The notes: generated from the letters alone by a model not told the origin. A stretch of DNA of 44,545 nt from an uncultured Bacilli bacterium (GCA_948479395.1 CAOLUI010000003.1:1-44545), one strand, 5' to 3'; positions 16,345 through 25,018 are shown, numbered from the stretch's first letter. Program-made: numbers and translations.

Positions 16345-16383
16345 AAAACTCGAATTCCTAGAATAACTAGAAAGTTCGAGTTT
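16345..16383 (-). terminator. Terminator of tRNA-Leu(CAA)
   Basis: AAACTCGAA/TTCGAGTTT perfect 9-bp outer stem, with CTAG/CTAG pairing inside and a T-rich tail. Same family as the stems after the other tRNA operons. Confidence 0.8.
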
Positions 16384-16393
16384 CCTATCAATC

Positions 16394-16480
16394 TGGTGCC
16401 TCTGGCCAGACTCGAACTGGCACAGTATTGCTACTACTGGATTTTGAGTCCAGCGCGTCTACCAATTTCACCACAGAGGC
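16394..16480 (-). tRNA. tRNA-Leu(CAA)
   Basis: 87-nt class II tRNA with acceptor GCCTCTG/CAGAGGC, long variable arm, anticodon loop CTCAAAA (anticodon CAA, reading TTG) and encoded CCA. It marks the right edge of the accessory island. Confidence 0.95.
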
Positions 16481-16521
16481 ATAAGTAAATTATAGCATAT
16501 TCTTATAATTTGTAAATAAGC

Positions 16522-17097
16522 TTATTTTATTTTTATTCCTAATAAAGGGGCAAGATTTATCATTTGACTATATTCCATAATTGAGCCTTTTAAATATTTA
16601 GGATCAATTAAAATGTTTTCAATATTTGATTTTGTTAGATCAACATTATTTAAAGATACTATATTAAATTCTACTTGAGTAAGATTAACTTCAGTTAATG
16701 TAAAGTTTTTTAAACGTAAATCAAAAAATTTGCCTTCAGATAAATCACTGTTATTAATATTTACATCAATCAATTTTGATGATGAAAAAGATATGTATTT
16801 TCCTATAATAGAAGAAAATGAGGTATTTTTAATAGTAGATTCACTAAATAAAGCGCCAAGCATTTTACAATCAATAAAACGACAATTATGGAGTCCACAA
16901 TTTGTAAATGCCGAATTGGATAAATCAACATGTTCAAAAATAATATTATTAAAGATTACATTATCAAATTTAATTTCGCTAAATGTTGAATGTTTTACTG
17001 TACTATTATTTAACATTTTATTAACAATTTCAATATTACTTAAAAATAAAGAGGTTAAATGTTCATTAGATATATCTTCCTTAAAATAATCATTCAT
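16522..17097 (-). CDS. Pentapeptide-repeat protein
   Basis: 191 residues built of A(D/N)LxX-type five-residue repeats from about residue 45 onward (NVIFNNIIFEHVDLSNSAF and on), which fold as a right-handed quadrilateral beta-helix. Function unknown; some relatives mimic DNA or protect gyrase. The start chosen is the ATG at 17097 (MNDYFKED), which overlaps the scpB stop by 8 bp; the frame is open 30 codons upstream inside scpB but without signals. Last gene downstream of scpA-scpB. Confidence 0.85.
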   Translation of the reverse strand: MNDYFKEDISNEHLTSLFLSNIEIVNKMLNNSTVKHSTFSEIKFDNVIFNNIIFEHVDLSNSAFTNCGLHNCRFIDCKMLGALFSESTIKNTSFSSIIGKYISFSSSKLIDVNINNSDLSEGKFFDLRLKNFTLTEVNLTQVEFNIVSLNNVDLTKSNIENILIDPKYLKGSIMEYSQMINLAPLLGIKIK

Positions 17098-17665
17098 TTT
17101 CAATATCTTCTTCCTTATAAATAGAAGTAAATAACTCTTTTTCTTCATTATCCGTATATTTTGACATGTCAATCGTTGGTAAATCATTTAAAGAAGCTAA
17201 ACCAAAATAATCCAAAAAATCACTAGTAGTTTTGTATAAATTAGGACGACCTGGCATGGTACTTTTTCCAGATTCTTTCAAAAGTCCTTTAGCAAGTAGC
17301 TTTCTTATAACGTGAACAGATGAAACTCCTCGCATTTCATCTATTTCAATTCTAGTAATTGGTTGATTATAGGCAACAATGGCTAAAACTTCTAAAGCTT
17401 GAGCACTTAAAAGATTGGTTTCCTTATCTTCAATTAATTTTTCATAATACTCTTTATGAACTTGTTTAGTAGTTAATTTAAAAGCATCTCCTAAATAACT
17501 TATTCTTATTCCTCTATCCTCTTGTTCATAAGTAGCTTTTAATTCTTTTAAAAGATTTTTAGCTTCATCAATATTAAGATTCATTATTTCACAAAGGCGA
17601 TTTAAAGTTATCCCTTCATCTCCAACAACAAATAAAATACCTTCCAAGACACCTTTTAAATTCAT
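17090..17665 (-). CDS. scpB: Segregation and condensation protein B
   Basis: 191-residue kleisin-associated winged-helix protein of the SMC-ScpAB condensin, which organises and separates chromosomes. It starts MNLKGVLEGILFVVGDEG; the conserved AYNQPITRIEIDEMRGV and GRPNLYKTTSDFLDYFGL stretches mark the two winged helices. ATG with GGTGA upstream, 6 bp after the scpA stop. Ends with TGA, which supports use of the standard code. Confidence 0.96.
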   Translation of the reverse strand: MNLKGVLEGILFVVGDEGITLNRLCEIMNLNIDEAKNLLKELKATYEQEDRGIRISYLGDAFKLTTKQVHKEYYEKLIEDKETNLLSAQALEVLAIVAYNQPITRIEIDEMRGVSSVHVIRKLLAKGLLKESGKSTMPGRPNLYKTTSDFLDYFGLASLNDLPTIDMSKYTDNEEKELFTSIYKEEDIENE

Positions 17666-17671
17666 TTTAAA

Positions 17672-18394
17672 TCACCGACCCTCTACTAAAATATTAGCAA
17701 AATTATTTTCTTGATAGATATAGATTTCATCATTTTTACTCATTTGTAAGATCGCTAAAAAGGTAGCAATAGTATATTCTTTATTAACTTCTTCAAATAA
17801 TTCAAAAAAGTTGATCTTTTTTTTAACTTGAATTTTAGTTTTAATATAATTTATTCTTTCTTTAACACTTATTTCTTTTTTAGTTATTTTAGTATTAATT
17901 GGTTTTTGATAATTAATTCTTTCTTTATAAGCTAAAAAAGCATTTATTAAATCTTCAACCGTTATACTTCCATCATTATTGAGTTTTTTTTCCGTAAATT
18001 CTTTTAAAGAAACTGGACTTTTGGTAAAAAATTCATTTCTTTTTTCGGCCATGTTTTTAAAAACTTCTGCCATATTTTTATATTTTTCATATTCTAATAT
18101 TCTATTTTTTAAATCATCTTCGCTATTTATATTAAATTCTGTTTCTTCTTCCGAAGAATCTTCTGTTTCACCTAATAACATTCGACTTTTTAAATGAATT
18201 AAACTAGCAGCCATGATTAAAAATTCACTAGCTATATCAATATTTAAATTTTGCATTTTATTGATATATTTTAAATACTCTTCTATTATAGTACTTGTAT
18301 TTATTTCATAAATATCTTGCTCTTTTTTCTTTACTAAGTGTAATAGTAAATCAAGTGGTCCATGAAAATTATTAATATCAATTAGGTAGTCCAC
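17672..18394 (-). CDS. scpA: Segregation and condensation protein A (kleisin)
   Basis: 240 residues, kleisin subunit bridging the SMC head domains. N-terminal FHGPLDLLLHLVKKKEQDIY is diagnostic, followed by ASEFLIMAASLIHLKSRMLL. The C-terminal winged-helix region includes TIATFLAILQM. It uses a GTG start at 18394 preceded by AAAGGATGTGA. Co-transcribed with scpB. Confidence 0.95.
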   Translation of the reverse strand: MDYLIDINNFHGPLDLLLHLVKKKEQDIYEINTSTIIEEYLKYINKMQNLNIDIASEFLIMAASLIHLKSRMLLGETEDSSEEETEFNINSEDDLKNRILEYEKYKNMAEVFKNMAEKRNEFFTKSPVSLKEFTEKKLNNDGSITVEDLINAFLAYKERINYQKPINTKITKKEISVKERINYIKTKIQVKKKINFFELFEEVNKEYTIATFLAILQMSKNDEIYIYQENNFANILVEGR

Positions 18395-18408
18395 TTTATC
18401 ACATCCTT

Positions 18409-19338
18409 TTACTTACAACTAAATCCCCGTGCTTCCATTTCAAATTTTATCATTTTACTTATTGTTTTAGCTGGATAATAGTATTCATTATCTAGACTAG
18501 ATATTTTCGCATTAGTAAGATCAATATCCGTATTAACATTAAACCCACTTGCATTAGAAATAAAAGCTGATGTTACCCCTTCTAAACTATTATAAGTAGA
18601 TGATTTAGATTGCCATAAAGCTAGAGCAGTTTGGTATTCAAAATCATTAACATTTTTTATATAATCAATTTTATCATTAATTTTTACAAGTCTTTCTTGT
18701 TGAAATTTATAAGTAATAGTTTCAAAACCTTTAATACAAGTAAGTATTTCTTCATCATTTATTTTTTCTAAATTGATATTAGGATAATCCCCAATACTTT
18801 TATCAATAAAAGCAATTTTTTGAGCATTAATGGCGGTTTCATTTTTGATATTATAAGTATATTCTTTGTTAGTATTGGAATTTAAAATATCTTTAGTTAA
18901 GATTATTCTTTCTAAAAGAGTTTGATTAGCAGTATATAATTCTACAAAATAATTTTTTTCTTTAAAATAATAATTTTCCGAATTAGAATTGGTAATGGTA
19001 AAAGAAATACTGTTATTAATAATTTTAATATTATTTATTTCAAGGCCTTTTTCCAGAGTAATAGGAGAATTTAAATCATAATAAGTAATCTCTTTTTGTT
19101 TATTATCTTCTGGATCATCTTTTTTTTCTTCAATAATGGGTTCTGTTACTTCTTTTTTTTCTTTATCAAAATAATCGGTTATAGTAGGTAAGAAAAAGAC
19201 AAATACTATTAATATTCCAAATATTAAAAACATAAAAATAGAACTTTTATTTTCTGTGGCAATTTCTCCTATTTTGGTAATGGATAATTCTTCCTCATTA
19301 ATTTTTACATCTTTATAATTAAATTTTTTTTTAGCCAT
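18409..19338 (-). CDS. Single-pass membrane protein of unknown function
   Basis: 309 residues: a short cytoplasmic N-terminus, one membrane helix at about 34-52 (FMFLIFGILIVFVFFLPTI), an acidic linker (60-82) and an external domain of about 220 residues rich in beta strands, ending GFSCK. ATG with AAGGGAT upstream. It lies between spoVAE and scpA on the same strand, 64 bp after spoVAE, so a role in the spore envelope is possible but not shown. No family recognised. Confidence 0.6.
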   Translation of the reverse strand: MAKKKFNYKDVKINEEELSITKIGEIATENKSSIFMFLIFGILIVFVFFLPTITDYFDKEKKEVTEPIIEEKKDDPEDNKQKEITYYDLNSPITLEKGLEINNIKIINNSISFTITNSNSENYYFKEKNYFVELYTANQTLLERIILTKDILNSNTNKEYTYNIKNETAINAQKIAFIDKSIGDYPNINLEKINDEEILTCIKGFETITYKFQQERLVKINDKIDYIKNVNDFEYQTALALWQSKSSTYNSLEGVTSAFISNASGFNVNTDIDLTNAKISSLDNEYYYPAKTISKMIKFEMEARGFSCK

Positions 19339-19402
19339 GTTTTATCCCTTCATTCTTATTTAATAATTATACCAAAAATAAAGAAAAAGAAAAAGGACTT
19401 AT

Positions 19403-19753
19403 TTAGTCCCTTGGTTTAAAGATCATAACTAAAATGAAAGAGAAAATTACAACACTAGCAATGGCACAAGAACCTTTAGTTAATAAGCCAGAAAATAAAC
19501 CAATTATTCCTTGTTCTTGAAATCCTAAATAGGCTCCTTTATATAGAACATATCCAAAATTAGAAATAATGGTTGTAGCTCCTGCTCCGGCAAAGGAAAT
19601 AAATTTATCATATAATCCAAGGAAGCCAAAGAAGGTTCCTAAAATGGTAAATATACTAGTAACATGACCAGGAGTTAATTTAGTGTTATCAAGGATTACT
19701 TGAGCAAAAAAACAAGCTATTCCTGAAAATACAAAAGCACTTAAAAAATTCAT
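19403..19753 (-). CDS. spoVAE: Stage V sporulation protein AE (SpoVAEb type)
   Basis: 116-residue integral membrane protein with about four hydrophobic segments, part of the SpoVA channel that moves dipicolinic acid into the forespore and out at germination. The pattern TPGHVTSIFTILGTFFGFLG and the Gly-rich AGAGATTIISNFGY follow the family. The start overlaps the spoVAD stop (ATGA), with GGAGG upstream, showing translational coupling. Confidence 0.93.
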   Translation of the reverse strand: MNFLSAFVFSGIACFFAQVILDNTKLTPGHVTSIFTILGTFFGFLGLYDKFISFAGAGATTIISNFGYVLYKGAYLGFQEQGIIGLFSGLLTKGSCAIASVVIFSFILVMIFKPRD

Positions 19754-20724
19754 GGATTTACCTCCAAACTAACAGCATGAGCGATGCTAGGTATTGTTTT
19801 TTTCTGATTAGTTGTATCTTTAGAATGTAGTGATCCAGTAGCAATAATTAAAATTTTTTGGTATTTTTTATTTTTTAGAATTTTATTAAATAAAACTAAT
19901 GGAAGTGTTACGGGTCCACTAGCTCCTGAATATATTTCTTGACTTGGAACAAATATTTCACATCCCGCATCTAAGTGATTTTTAATTTTTATATTATGAT
20001 ATTTCTTTAAACATTCTTGAAAAATATCTACGCCAATACTCCCTAAATCACCTGTTAATATAACATCATAATAATCCGTTGTTCTTGCTAAATCGTTTAG
20101 ATGTTTTATTAATACTTGAATAGCAGCGGGAGTCATAACCGCACCCATATGAGTAGCATCATATTGATCAAAATCTACAACACTTCCTATAGTGGCAGAT
20201 TCTAATTTAATTTTGCTTTTTTCATTAGATAAAATTGTCCCAACTGCACCAGTTGCCGTAAAAGTTGTAGTATTAGCACGTGGAGCTCCATATTCAATAG
20301 GAAATCTAAATTGTCTTTCAGCATTTAAATTATGACTACTAGTAATAACAATTGAATTTTTAATCATATTACTTTCAATAAAATTACTAGCTATAATTAA
20401 ACTTTCGGCAAATGTCGCACAGGCACTGTACATTCCTAAAAAGGGAATTTCAAAATTTTTGGCACTAAAACTAGTTATTGTTAATTGATTAGATAACTCT
20501 CCACCAACTAATAAATCAATTTTTTTATTCATTTTATTACGATATAATAAATTTTCAATAACGACTCTTTGCATTTTTATCTCAGCATCTAAAAAAGTTT
20601 TTTCTTTGTAATAGTAATCATCAAGAGTTATATCATATTTATGAATTTGCCCTTCACTTTCTAAAGGACCAGCAATAGAAAAAGCATCTTTAATGTATAC
20701 ATTGTTAAACTTTAAGCTAGCCAT
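19750..20724 (-). CDS. spoVAD: Stage V sporulation protein AD
   Basis: 324-residue thiolase-fold protein that binds dipicolinic acid at the inner forespore membrane. Hallmarks are FLGMYSACATFAESLIIAS and SSHNLNAERQFRFPIEYG. The SD GGAGTGA lies within the end of spoVAC, which overlaps by 8 bp. Middle of the spoVAC-AD-AE trio. Confidence 0.95.
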   Translation of the reverse strand: MASLKFNNVYIKDAFSIAGPLESEGQIHKYDITLDDYYYKEKTFLDAEIKMQRVVIENLLYRNKMNKKIDLLVGGELSNQLTITSFSAKNFEIPFLGMYSACATFAESLIIASNFIESNMIKNSIVITSSHNLNAERQFRFPIEYGAPRANTTTFTATGAVGTILSNEKSKIKLESATIGSVVDFDQYDATHMGAVMTPAAIQVLIKHLNDLARTTDYYDVILTGDLGSIGVDIFQECLKKYHNIKIKNHLDAGCEIFVPSQEIYSGASGPVTLPLVLFNKILKNKKYQKILIIATGSLHSKDTTNQKKTIPSIAHAVSLEVNP

Positions 20725-21154
20725 AAAATATCACTCCTAATATGGCAAAGAAAAAAGCACTCAAAATACCATATATAATAACACTTCCGGCTAATTTAAA
20801 AACATTAGCTCCAATTCCGGTAATCAAACCATCTCTTTTATAATCTAAAGCGGCACTCGTAACTGAATGGGCAAAACCAGTGGTTGGTATAATAAGTCCC
20901 GCTTTGGCTTTAGTGACTAAGTTATCAAAGAATCCTAAAGAGGTACTTAAACAGGAAAGAAATATTACTATGACACATGTCCATAAATAGCTTTCACTTC
21001 TTGATACCCCAAAACAATGAAGTAATATTGTTACAATAATTTCAGCAAATACTCCAACTGCTCCTCCTGTAAAAAAAGCAACAAGGGCATTTTTACTTTT
21101 ATTTTCTTTAGGAGTTAAGTTATCTACTATTTTTTTATATTCATCTAAATTCAT
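20717..21154 (-). CDS. spoVAC: Stage V sporulation protein AC
   Basis: 145-residue membrane protein, mechanosensitive channel component of SpoVA. N-terminal EYKKIVDNLTPKENKSKNAL and the AFFTGGAVGVFAEI helix are characteristic; three to four membrane segments. ATG after GGAGG. spoVAA, AB, AEa and AF of Bacillus subtilis are absent, leaving the minimal AC-AD-AEb set known in Clostridia. Confidence 0.95.
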   Translation of the reverse strand: MNLDEYKKIVDNLTPKENKSKNALVAFFTGGAVGVFAEIIVTILLHCFGVSRSESYLWTCVIVIFLSCLSTSLGFFDNLVTKAKAGLIIPTTGFAHSVTSAALDYKRDGLITGIGANVFKLAGSVIIYGILSAFFFAILGVIFYG

Positions 21155-21216
21155 AAAAATCCTCCATTTTTATTATGAAAAATATTTAAACTTTTATACA
21201 AAAGAAAAAAGAATTA

Positions 21217-21867
21217 TTATGAATTTATATAATTGCTCATTTTGTTAATTCCTTTTTTTTCATATCGTGAAACCATTACTTGCGTCATTTTTAATTTTCT
21301 GGCAACCTCGCTTTGAGTTAAATCTCTAAAATAACGATATTTAATAATATTTTTTTCTTCTTGATCTAATGTATCTAAACTATCCTGAATAATTATTTTA
21401 TCATCTAAAGAAATAGATTCTTCATGAGCAACACTTTCATAAATACTTCGATTATCATCACCTTCTTTATCGAGACTAGCAACAATGATATTTCCCGCTT
21501 GAATAGCTTGATTGATATCTCTAATATCCTTCTCTAAAAAAGCCGCTATTTCTTCATTGGTCACAATTCGATTCTCTTTTTGCGCTAGAGCATATCTAGT
21601 TTTTTCAATTAATTTATAAAGACTTAATAGATCTTTGCTAACTTTAATTTGCTTTTGAGTTGCTAGTTTATACATTTCTCCAAATATATAGGAAAAGGCA
21701 TAAGTAGAAAATTTAGTTGTTCCATTTTTTTGGTAATTTTGATAAGCATTTAAAATTCCCAAAGCTCCCGCTTGAAATAAATCTTCTTTTTCGATACCAT
21801 AAAAATATTGATTAGCAATTTTATATATTAAACCAGTATTTACTTGAATTATTTTTTCTGGGGTCAT
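21217..21867 (-). CDS. sigF: Sporulation RNA polymerase sigma factor, SigF-like
   Basis: 216-residue sigma-70 family factor with region 2 (EDLFQAGALGILNAYQNY ... FSTYAFSYIFGEM), region 3 and region 4 helix-turn-helix (LTQSEVARKLKMTQVMVSRYE). Assigned to SigF rather than SigG because it follows a spoIIAA-like gene by 11 bp and precedes spoVA genes, as in the B. subtilis spoIIA-spoVA order. SigF directs early forespore transcription. AGGAGG seven bases before ATG. No spoIIAB lies between it and spoIIAA. Confidence 0.85.
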   Translation of the reverse strand: MTPEKIIQVNTGLIYKIANQYFYGIEKEDLFQAGALGILNAYQNYQKNGTTKFSTYAFSYIFGEMYKLATQKQIKVSKDLLSLYKLIEKTRYALAQKENRIVTNEEIAAFLEKDIRDINQAIQAGNIIVASLDKEGDDNRSIYESVAHEESISLDDKIIIQDSLDTLDQEEKNIIKYRYFRDLTQSEVARKLKMTQVMVSRYEKKGINKMSNYINS

Positions 21868-21878
21868 TATTATTCCTC

Positions 21879-22211
21879 CTAAACTTGGATTAAATTAAGA
21901 GCTGTTAATTCACTTGTTGTTTCTTTAATACGTAATTTTCTTATATCTTTATTAAATTCTTCAGGCACTTCACATAAAAATATTTTACCTTTATTTGCTT
22001 TAATAGCACACTTAGTGTTAAGAATAGCTTCTAAGCCTGTTTCATCATATGAGGTAACTTCAAATAAATTGTATACTAAGAATTTTATTTTGTGTTTTAA
22101 TAAAACTGGTAATAAATAATTATTAAGTTTGTAAGAACACTTTTTAGATAAGTTACCACTAAGTCTAGCAAATAAAACTCCTTTATTATATTCTAAATCC
22201 ATTTGAAACAT
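21879..22211 (-). CDS. spoIIAA: Anti-sigma factor antagonist, SpoIIAA-like STAS protein
   Basis: 110-residue STAS domain. In the standard system SpoIIAA, when unphosphorylated, pulls the kinase/anti-sigma SpoIIAB off SigF. The phospho-site loop usually reads DSSGLG; here it is DETGLE, with Thr at the phosphorylated position and Glu before it. Otherwise NLFEVTSYDETGLEAILNTK aligns well. Start: the ATG at 22211, six bases after AAGGGTG; upstream GTG/ATG codons are too close. First gene of the sporulation operon; SigF follows with no SpoIIAB between. Confidence 0.8.
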   Translation of the reverse strand: MFQMDLEYNKGVLFARLSGNLSKKCSYKLNNYLLPVLLKHKIKFLVYNLFEVTSYDETGLEAILNTKCAIKANKGKIFLCEVPEEFNKDIRKLRIKETTSELTALNLIQV

Positions 22212-22225
22212 TATCATCACCCTTG

Positions 22226-22286
22226 TTCTACTTGAATATAGACCATTTTAAGTTATTTTTAAACTGATTCGACAAATGATGTCAAA
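22226..22286 (-). promoter_or_regulatory. spoIIA promoter region with a Spo0A box
   Basis: Leftward strand reads TTTGTCGAA (22268-22276), a perfect match to the core Spo0A box TGTCGAA, about 60 bp upstream of the spoIIAA start, followed by an AT-rich stretch with a TATATT -10 candidate. This fits activation by phosphorylated Spo0A, as for spoIIA operons elsewhere. Confidence 0.6.
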
Positions 22287-22339
22287 AATTATTAGTATTT
22301 TTTCAAAAAAAAAATTATATCTTATATTTGATATAATTC

Positions 22340-23803
22340 CTATAAAGCTTCATCTAAAATATTTTTAATAAGGTTTTTAGCTTCTTCTACTGATTCTTCA
22401 TCAGGTTGCATTACATAAGATTTTGACCTTTTATAAGCATTAGTATAATTATACTCTCCCGTTCCCTTTAAAGTATTATGTTCAATTGTCCAATTAGGCA
22501 TTTTTTTAATTTGATTTTTTACTAATTTAGTAATATTTTTGGTACCAATATTAGTAATAAACTTTCCTTCTAAAGTATTTAATAAATCATTATATTTTGT
22601 AATAATATTTTTAGTTAAAGCCTTTTTTATAATTCCTTCTAAAACTTGTTGTTGATGTTTAGTTCGATCTATATCACCATTGGGCAAACTTTTTCTTTCT
22701 CGACAATAAGCTAGGGCTTGTTTACCGTTTAATTTATTAGTTCCTTTTTTAAAATTATAATTAACTACTTTTTCTTCTATGTAATATGCTCTAAATGCTT
22801 TATCAGTATCTACTTCTATTCCTCCTAATTCATCTACAAGTGAAACTAAGGAAGTAAAATTAACTTTAGCATAATAATGAATATCGGTATTTAGTAAGTC
22901 TTCTACAGTTTTAACAGAGACATCTATACCATGAATACCCGCATGAGTTAATTTGTCTTTATAAGTAGTATTTATACCATTTAGTTTTACATAATAATCT
23001 CTAGGAATACTTGTAAGCAATATTTTATTCGTTAAAGGATTAATTGAAACTATCATATTAACATCACTTCTAGAAACACTAGTTATTTTACCATACGTAT
23101 CAATTCCTGAAATAAAGATATTAAATGGTTCTTTGGTAATATCAACATTTTTAGCTAAATCGTCTTCTACTTTAATATCAATAGAAAATTGGTAAATTAC
23201 TTTTTCTTTATCTAATAGATCTTCATGTTCTTCTTCTAAAATATTTTTTTCTGTATCTTCTAAGAGTATAGCTTCTACATCTTCGTTTAAAAAAGCATCT
23301 AAAAGTTCGGATAAATCTTCATATTCTTGATAATTTAGTTTGATCTTTTTGTTTAGATATTCTTTGGCTTCATTAATTCCTTTACTATCTTCATCATTAA
23401 ATATTCCTAAATCTTCATTTTTTAAGTCTTTTAGTTTATTATAGGAACTATTTTTTAAGGTTATAACATTATAATTTTTAGTAATATAATCTTGATTATC
23501 TATTTTATGCAAAAAATCTAAAGTATTAAAACTATAAAATATAATAAAAATCATTCCTAATATAGCAATTAGGGATAAAATAGTACCTAAAAGCCTTTTT
23601 TTCCATCCTTTACCAAAAATAAAATAAGTCATTAAGATATCAAAGGCAAATATAAAACTTGTCAGAGAAATAAAATAAAGGATAGGTATTATATTTAAAA
23701 AGTATAAAATCCCTAACGCAAGAAAACTGAAAACAAATAAAGAATAAATAATCAATCGAAATATTTTCTTTTTAGGCTTGCTTTTTTTTTCCTCTTTTTT
23801 CAT
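22340..23803 (-). CDS. LytR-CpsA-Psr (LCP) family cell-wall ligase
   Basis: 487 residues. The N-terminal part has three or four membrane helices (about 15-95). Residues 105-205 form a domain resembling a small substrate-binding module, common in LCP proteins of this clade, and the LCP catalytic domain runs from about 230 to 440 (FISGIDTYG ... SRSDVNMIVSINP ... SIPRDYYV, then YCRERKSLPNGDIDRTKHQQ). LCP enzymes transfer lipid-linked glycopolymers to peptidoglycan outside the cell. The ATG at 23803 has AGGTG six bases upstream; a GTG three codons earlier is in frame. Monocistronic by spacing. Confidence 0.9.
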   Translation of the reverse strand: MKKEEKKSKPKKKIFRLIIYSLFVFSFLALGILYFLNIIPILYFISLTSFIFAFDILMTYFIFGKGWKKRLLGTILSLIAILGMIFIIFYSFNTLDFLHKIDNQDYITKNYNVITLKNSSYNKLKDLKNEDLGIFNDEDSKGINEAKEYLNKKIKLNYQEYEDLSELLDAFLNEDVEAILLEDTEKNILEEEHEDLLDKEKVIYQFSIDIKVEDDLAKNVDITKEPFNIFISGIDTYGKITSVSRSDVNMIVSINPLTNKILLTSIPRDYYVKLNGINTTYKDKLTHAGIHGIDVSVKTVEDLLNTDIHYYAKVNFTSLVSLVDELGGIEVDTDKAFRAYYIEEKVVNYNFKKGTNKLNGKQALAYCRERKSLPNGDIDRTKHQQQVLEGIIKKALTKNIITKYNDLLNTLEGKFITNIGTKNITKLVKNQIKKMPNWTIEHNTLKGTGEYNYTNAYKRSKSYVMQPDEESVEEAKNLIKNILDEAL

Positions 23804-23864
23804 TAATTTCACCTACTATATATTATATCATTGTTTATTATTTTTAAGATTTTATAATAGTAAT

Positions 23865-24662
23865 TTAATTGTCAAAGTATGTAAATTTTTTGTTGTTTTT
23901 AGTTGTAAAGTATTCTGCTAAATATTTTATTACACCATCATTAATATAATCAAAAGTTGTTATGTCATTAGCTACTTTCTTTACTTCTGGTAAAGCATTT
24001 TTTAACGCTATTCCTGTTCCACATTTTTGAAGCATATCTATATCATTTAAACCATCACCAAAAGCTATTATTTCTTTGTTAGAAATATTTAAAGAATCAG
24101 CTAATTTTTTAATAGTATTATATTTAGTACAATATCCTGGCATTATTTCAAGCCACTTTTTATCCAAAAATGAATCTTGCATAATAATAATATTTAATTT
24201 AGGAAATTCTTTTAAAAGTTTTTTGTAAATAATTTCCACACTTTCATTGTTTTTTAAAGAAAATGTTATATGGAATACTTCCAAGTTATTTATTGAAACA
24301 AATTTTTTGCTATCTACTGTACCAAAATATTTATATATTTTATCTTTGGTACAAATATCAATATAATTAAATTCATTATTATAATATCTTAATAGCTTAT
24401 TAATTATTGCCTTGTTAATAGTTTTTTTATATAAGCTTTTTTGATTATTATCATATATACAAGAACCGGCATCTGTGATTATAAAATTAGCAAATTGAGC
24501 ATTATCAGTTACTTTTAAGACGCTTTCATATATTCTACCTGTGGCTATTACAATAATATAGCCCATTGTTTTAAGTTTAGATAAATATTTTTTAGTATTT
24601 TTAGAAACTTCTTCATTATGCAATATGGTTCCATCTAGATCTAATACAATCATTTTTATCAT
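23865..24662 (-). CDS. Cof-type HAD-IIB phosphatase
   Basis: 265 residues with HAD motifs MIVLDLDGTIL, ATGR, and the late FGDGLNDIDML motif, typical of Cof/YidA-type sugar- or cofactor-phosphate phosphatases in the cytoplasm; substrate unknown. The cap domain (about 85-190) is of type IIB. ATG with AGGAAGTGA upstream. Stands alone between the LCP gene and the tRNA operon. Confidence 0.9.
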   Translation of the reverse strand: MIKMIVLDLDGTILHNEEVSKNTKKYLSKLKTMGYIIVIATGRIYESVLKVTDNAQFANFIITDAGSCIYDNNQKSLYKKTINKAIINKLLRYYNNEFNYIDICTKDKIYKYFGTVDSKKFVSINNLEVFHITFSLKNNESVEIIYKKLLKEFPKLNIIIMQDSFLDKKWLEIMPGYCTKYNTIKKLADSLNISNKEIIAFGDGLNDIDMLQKCGTGIALKNALPEVKKVANDITTFDYINDGVIKYLAEYFTTKNNKKFTYFDN

Positions 24663-24702
24663 ATTATCACTTCCTAAATAATATCAACTTTTAAGTATAT
24701 TA

Positions 24703-24737
24703 AAACTCGAACTTTTGAAATTCTTAAGTTCGAGTTT
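24703..24737 (-). terminator. Terminator of the five-tRNA operon
   Basis: Perfect 12-bp stem AAACTCGAACTT/AAGTTCGAGTTT with an 11-nt loop, 12 bp past tRNA-Lys; T-rich tail leftward. Confidence 0.85.
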
Positions 24738-24748
24738 GATATTCAATC

Positions 24749-24824
24749 TGGTGACCCGCTTGGGATTCGAACCCAAGACCCTTTGATTAAAAGTCAAATG
24801 CTCTACCAACTGAGCTAGCGGATC
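24749..24824 (-). tRNA. tRNA-Lys(TTT)
   Basis: 76 nt, acceptor GATCCGC/GCGGGTC, anticodon loop CTTTTAA, CCA encoded. Last gene of the Val-Thr-Tyr-Gln-Lys operon. Confidence 0.96.
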
Positions 24825-24833
24825 AAAAAGAAA

Positions 24834-24909
24834 TGGCTGCCTCGGGTGGGCTCGAACCACCGGAATGTCAGAGTCAAAGTCTGATGCCTTACCACTTGGC
24901 TACGAGGCA
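24834..24909 (-). tRNA. tRNA-Gln(TTG)
   Basis: 76 nt, acceptor TGCCTCG/CGAGGCA, discriminator G, anticodon loop CTTTGAC, CCA encoded. Nine bases from tRNA-Lys. Confidence 0.95.
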
Positions 24910-24927
24910 ATAATTTAATTAAAGAAA

Positions 24928-25011
24928 TGGTGGAGGGACATGGATTTGAACCATGGAACCCGAAGGAACAGATTTACAGTCTGCCGCGTTTGACCACTTC
25001 GCTATCCCTCC
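24928..25011 (-). tRNA. tRNA-Tyr(GTA)
   Basis: 84-nt class II tRNA, acceptor GGAGGGA/TCCCTCC, anticodon GTA, variable arm TTCCTTCGGG, CCA encoded. Confidence 0.95.
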
Positions 25012-25018
25012 AACTAAG

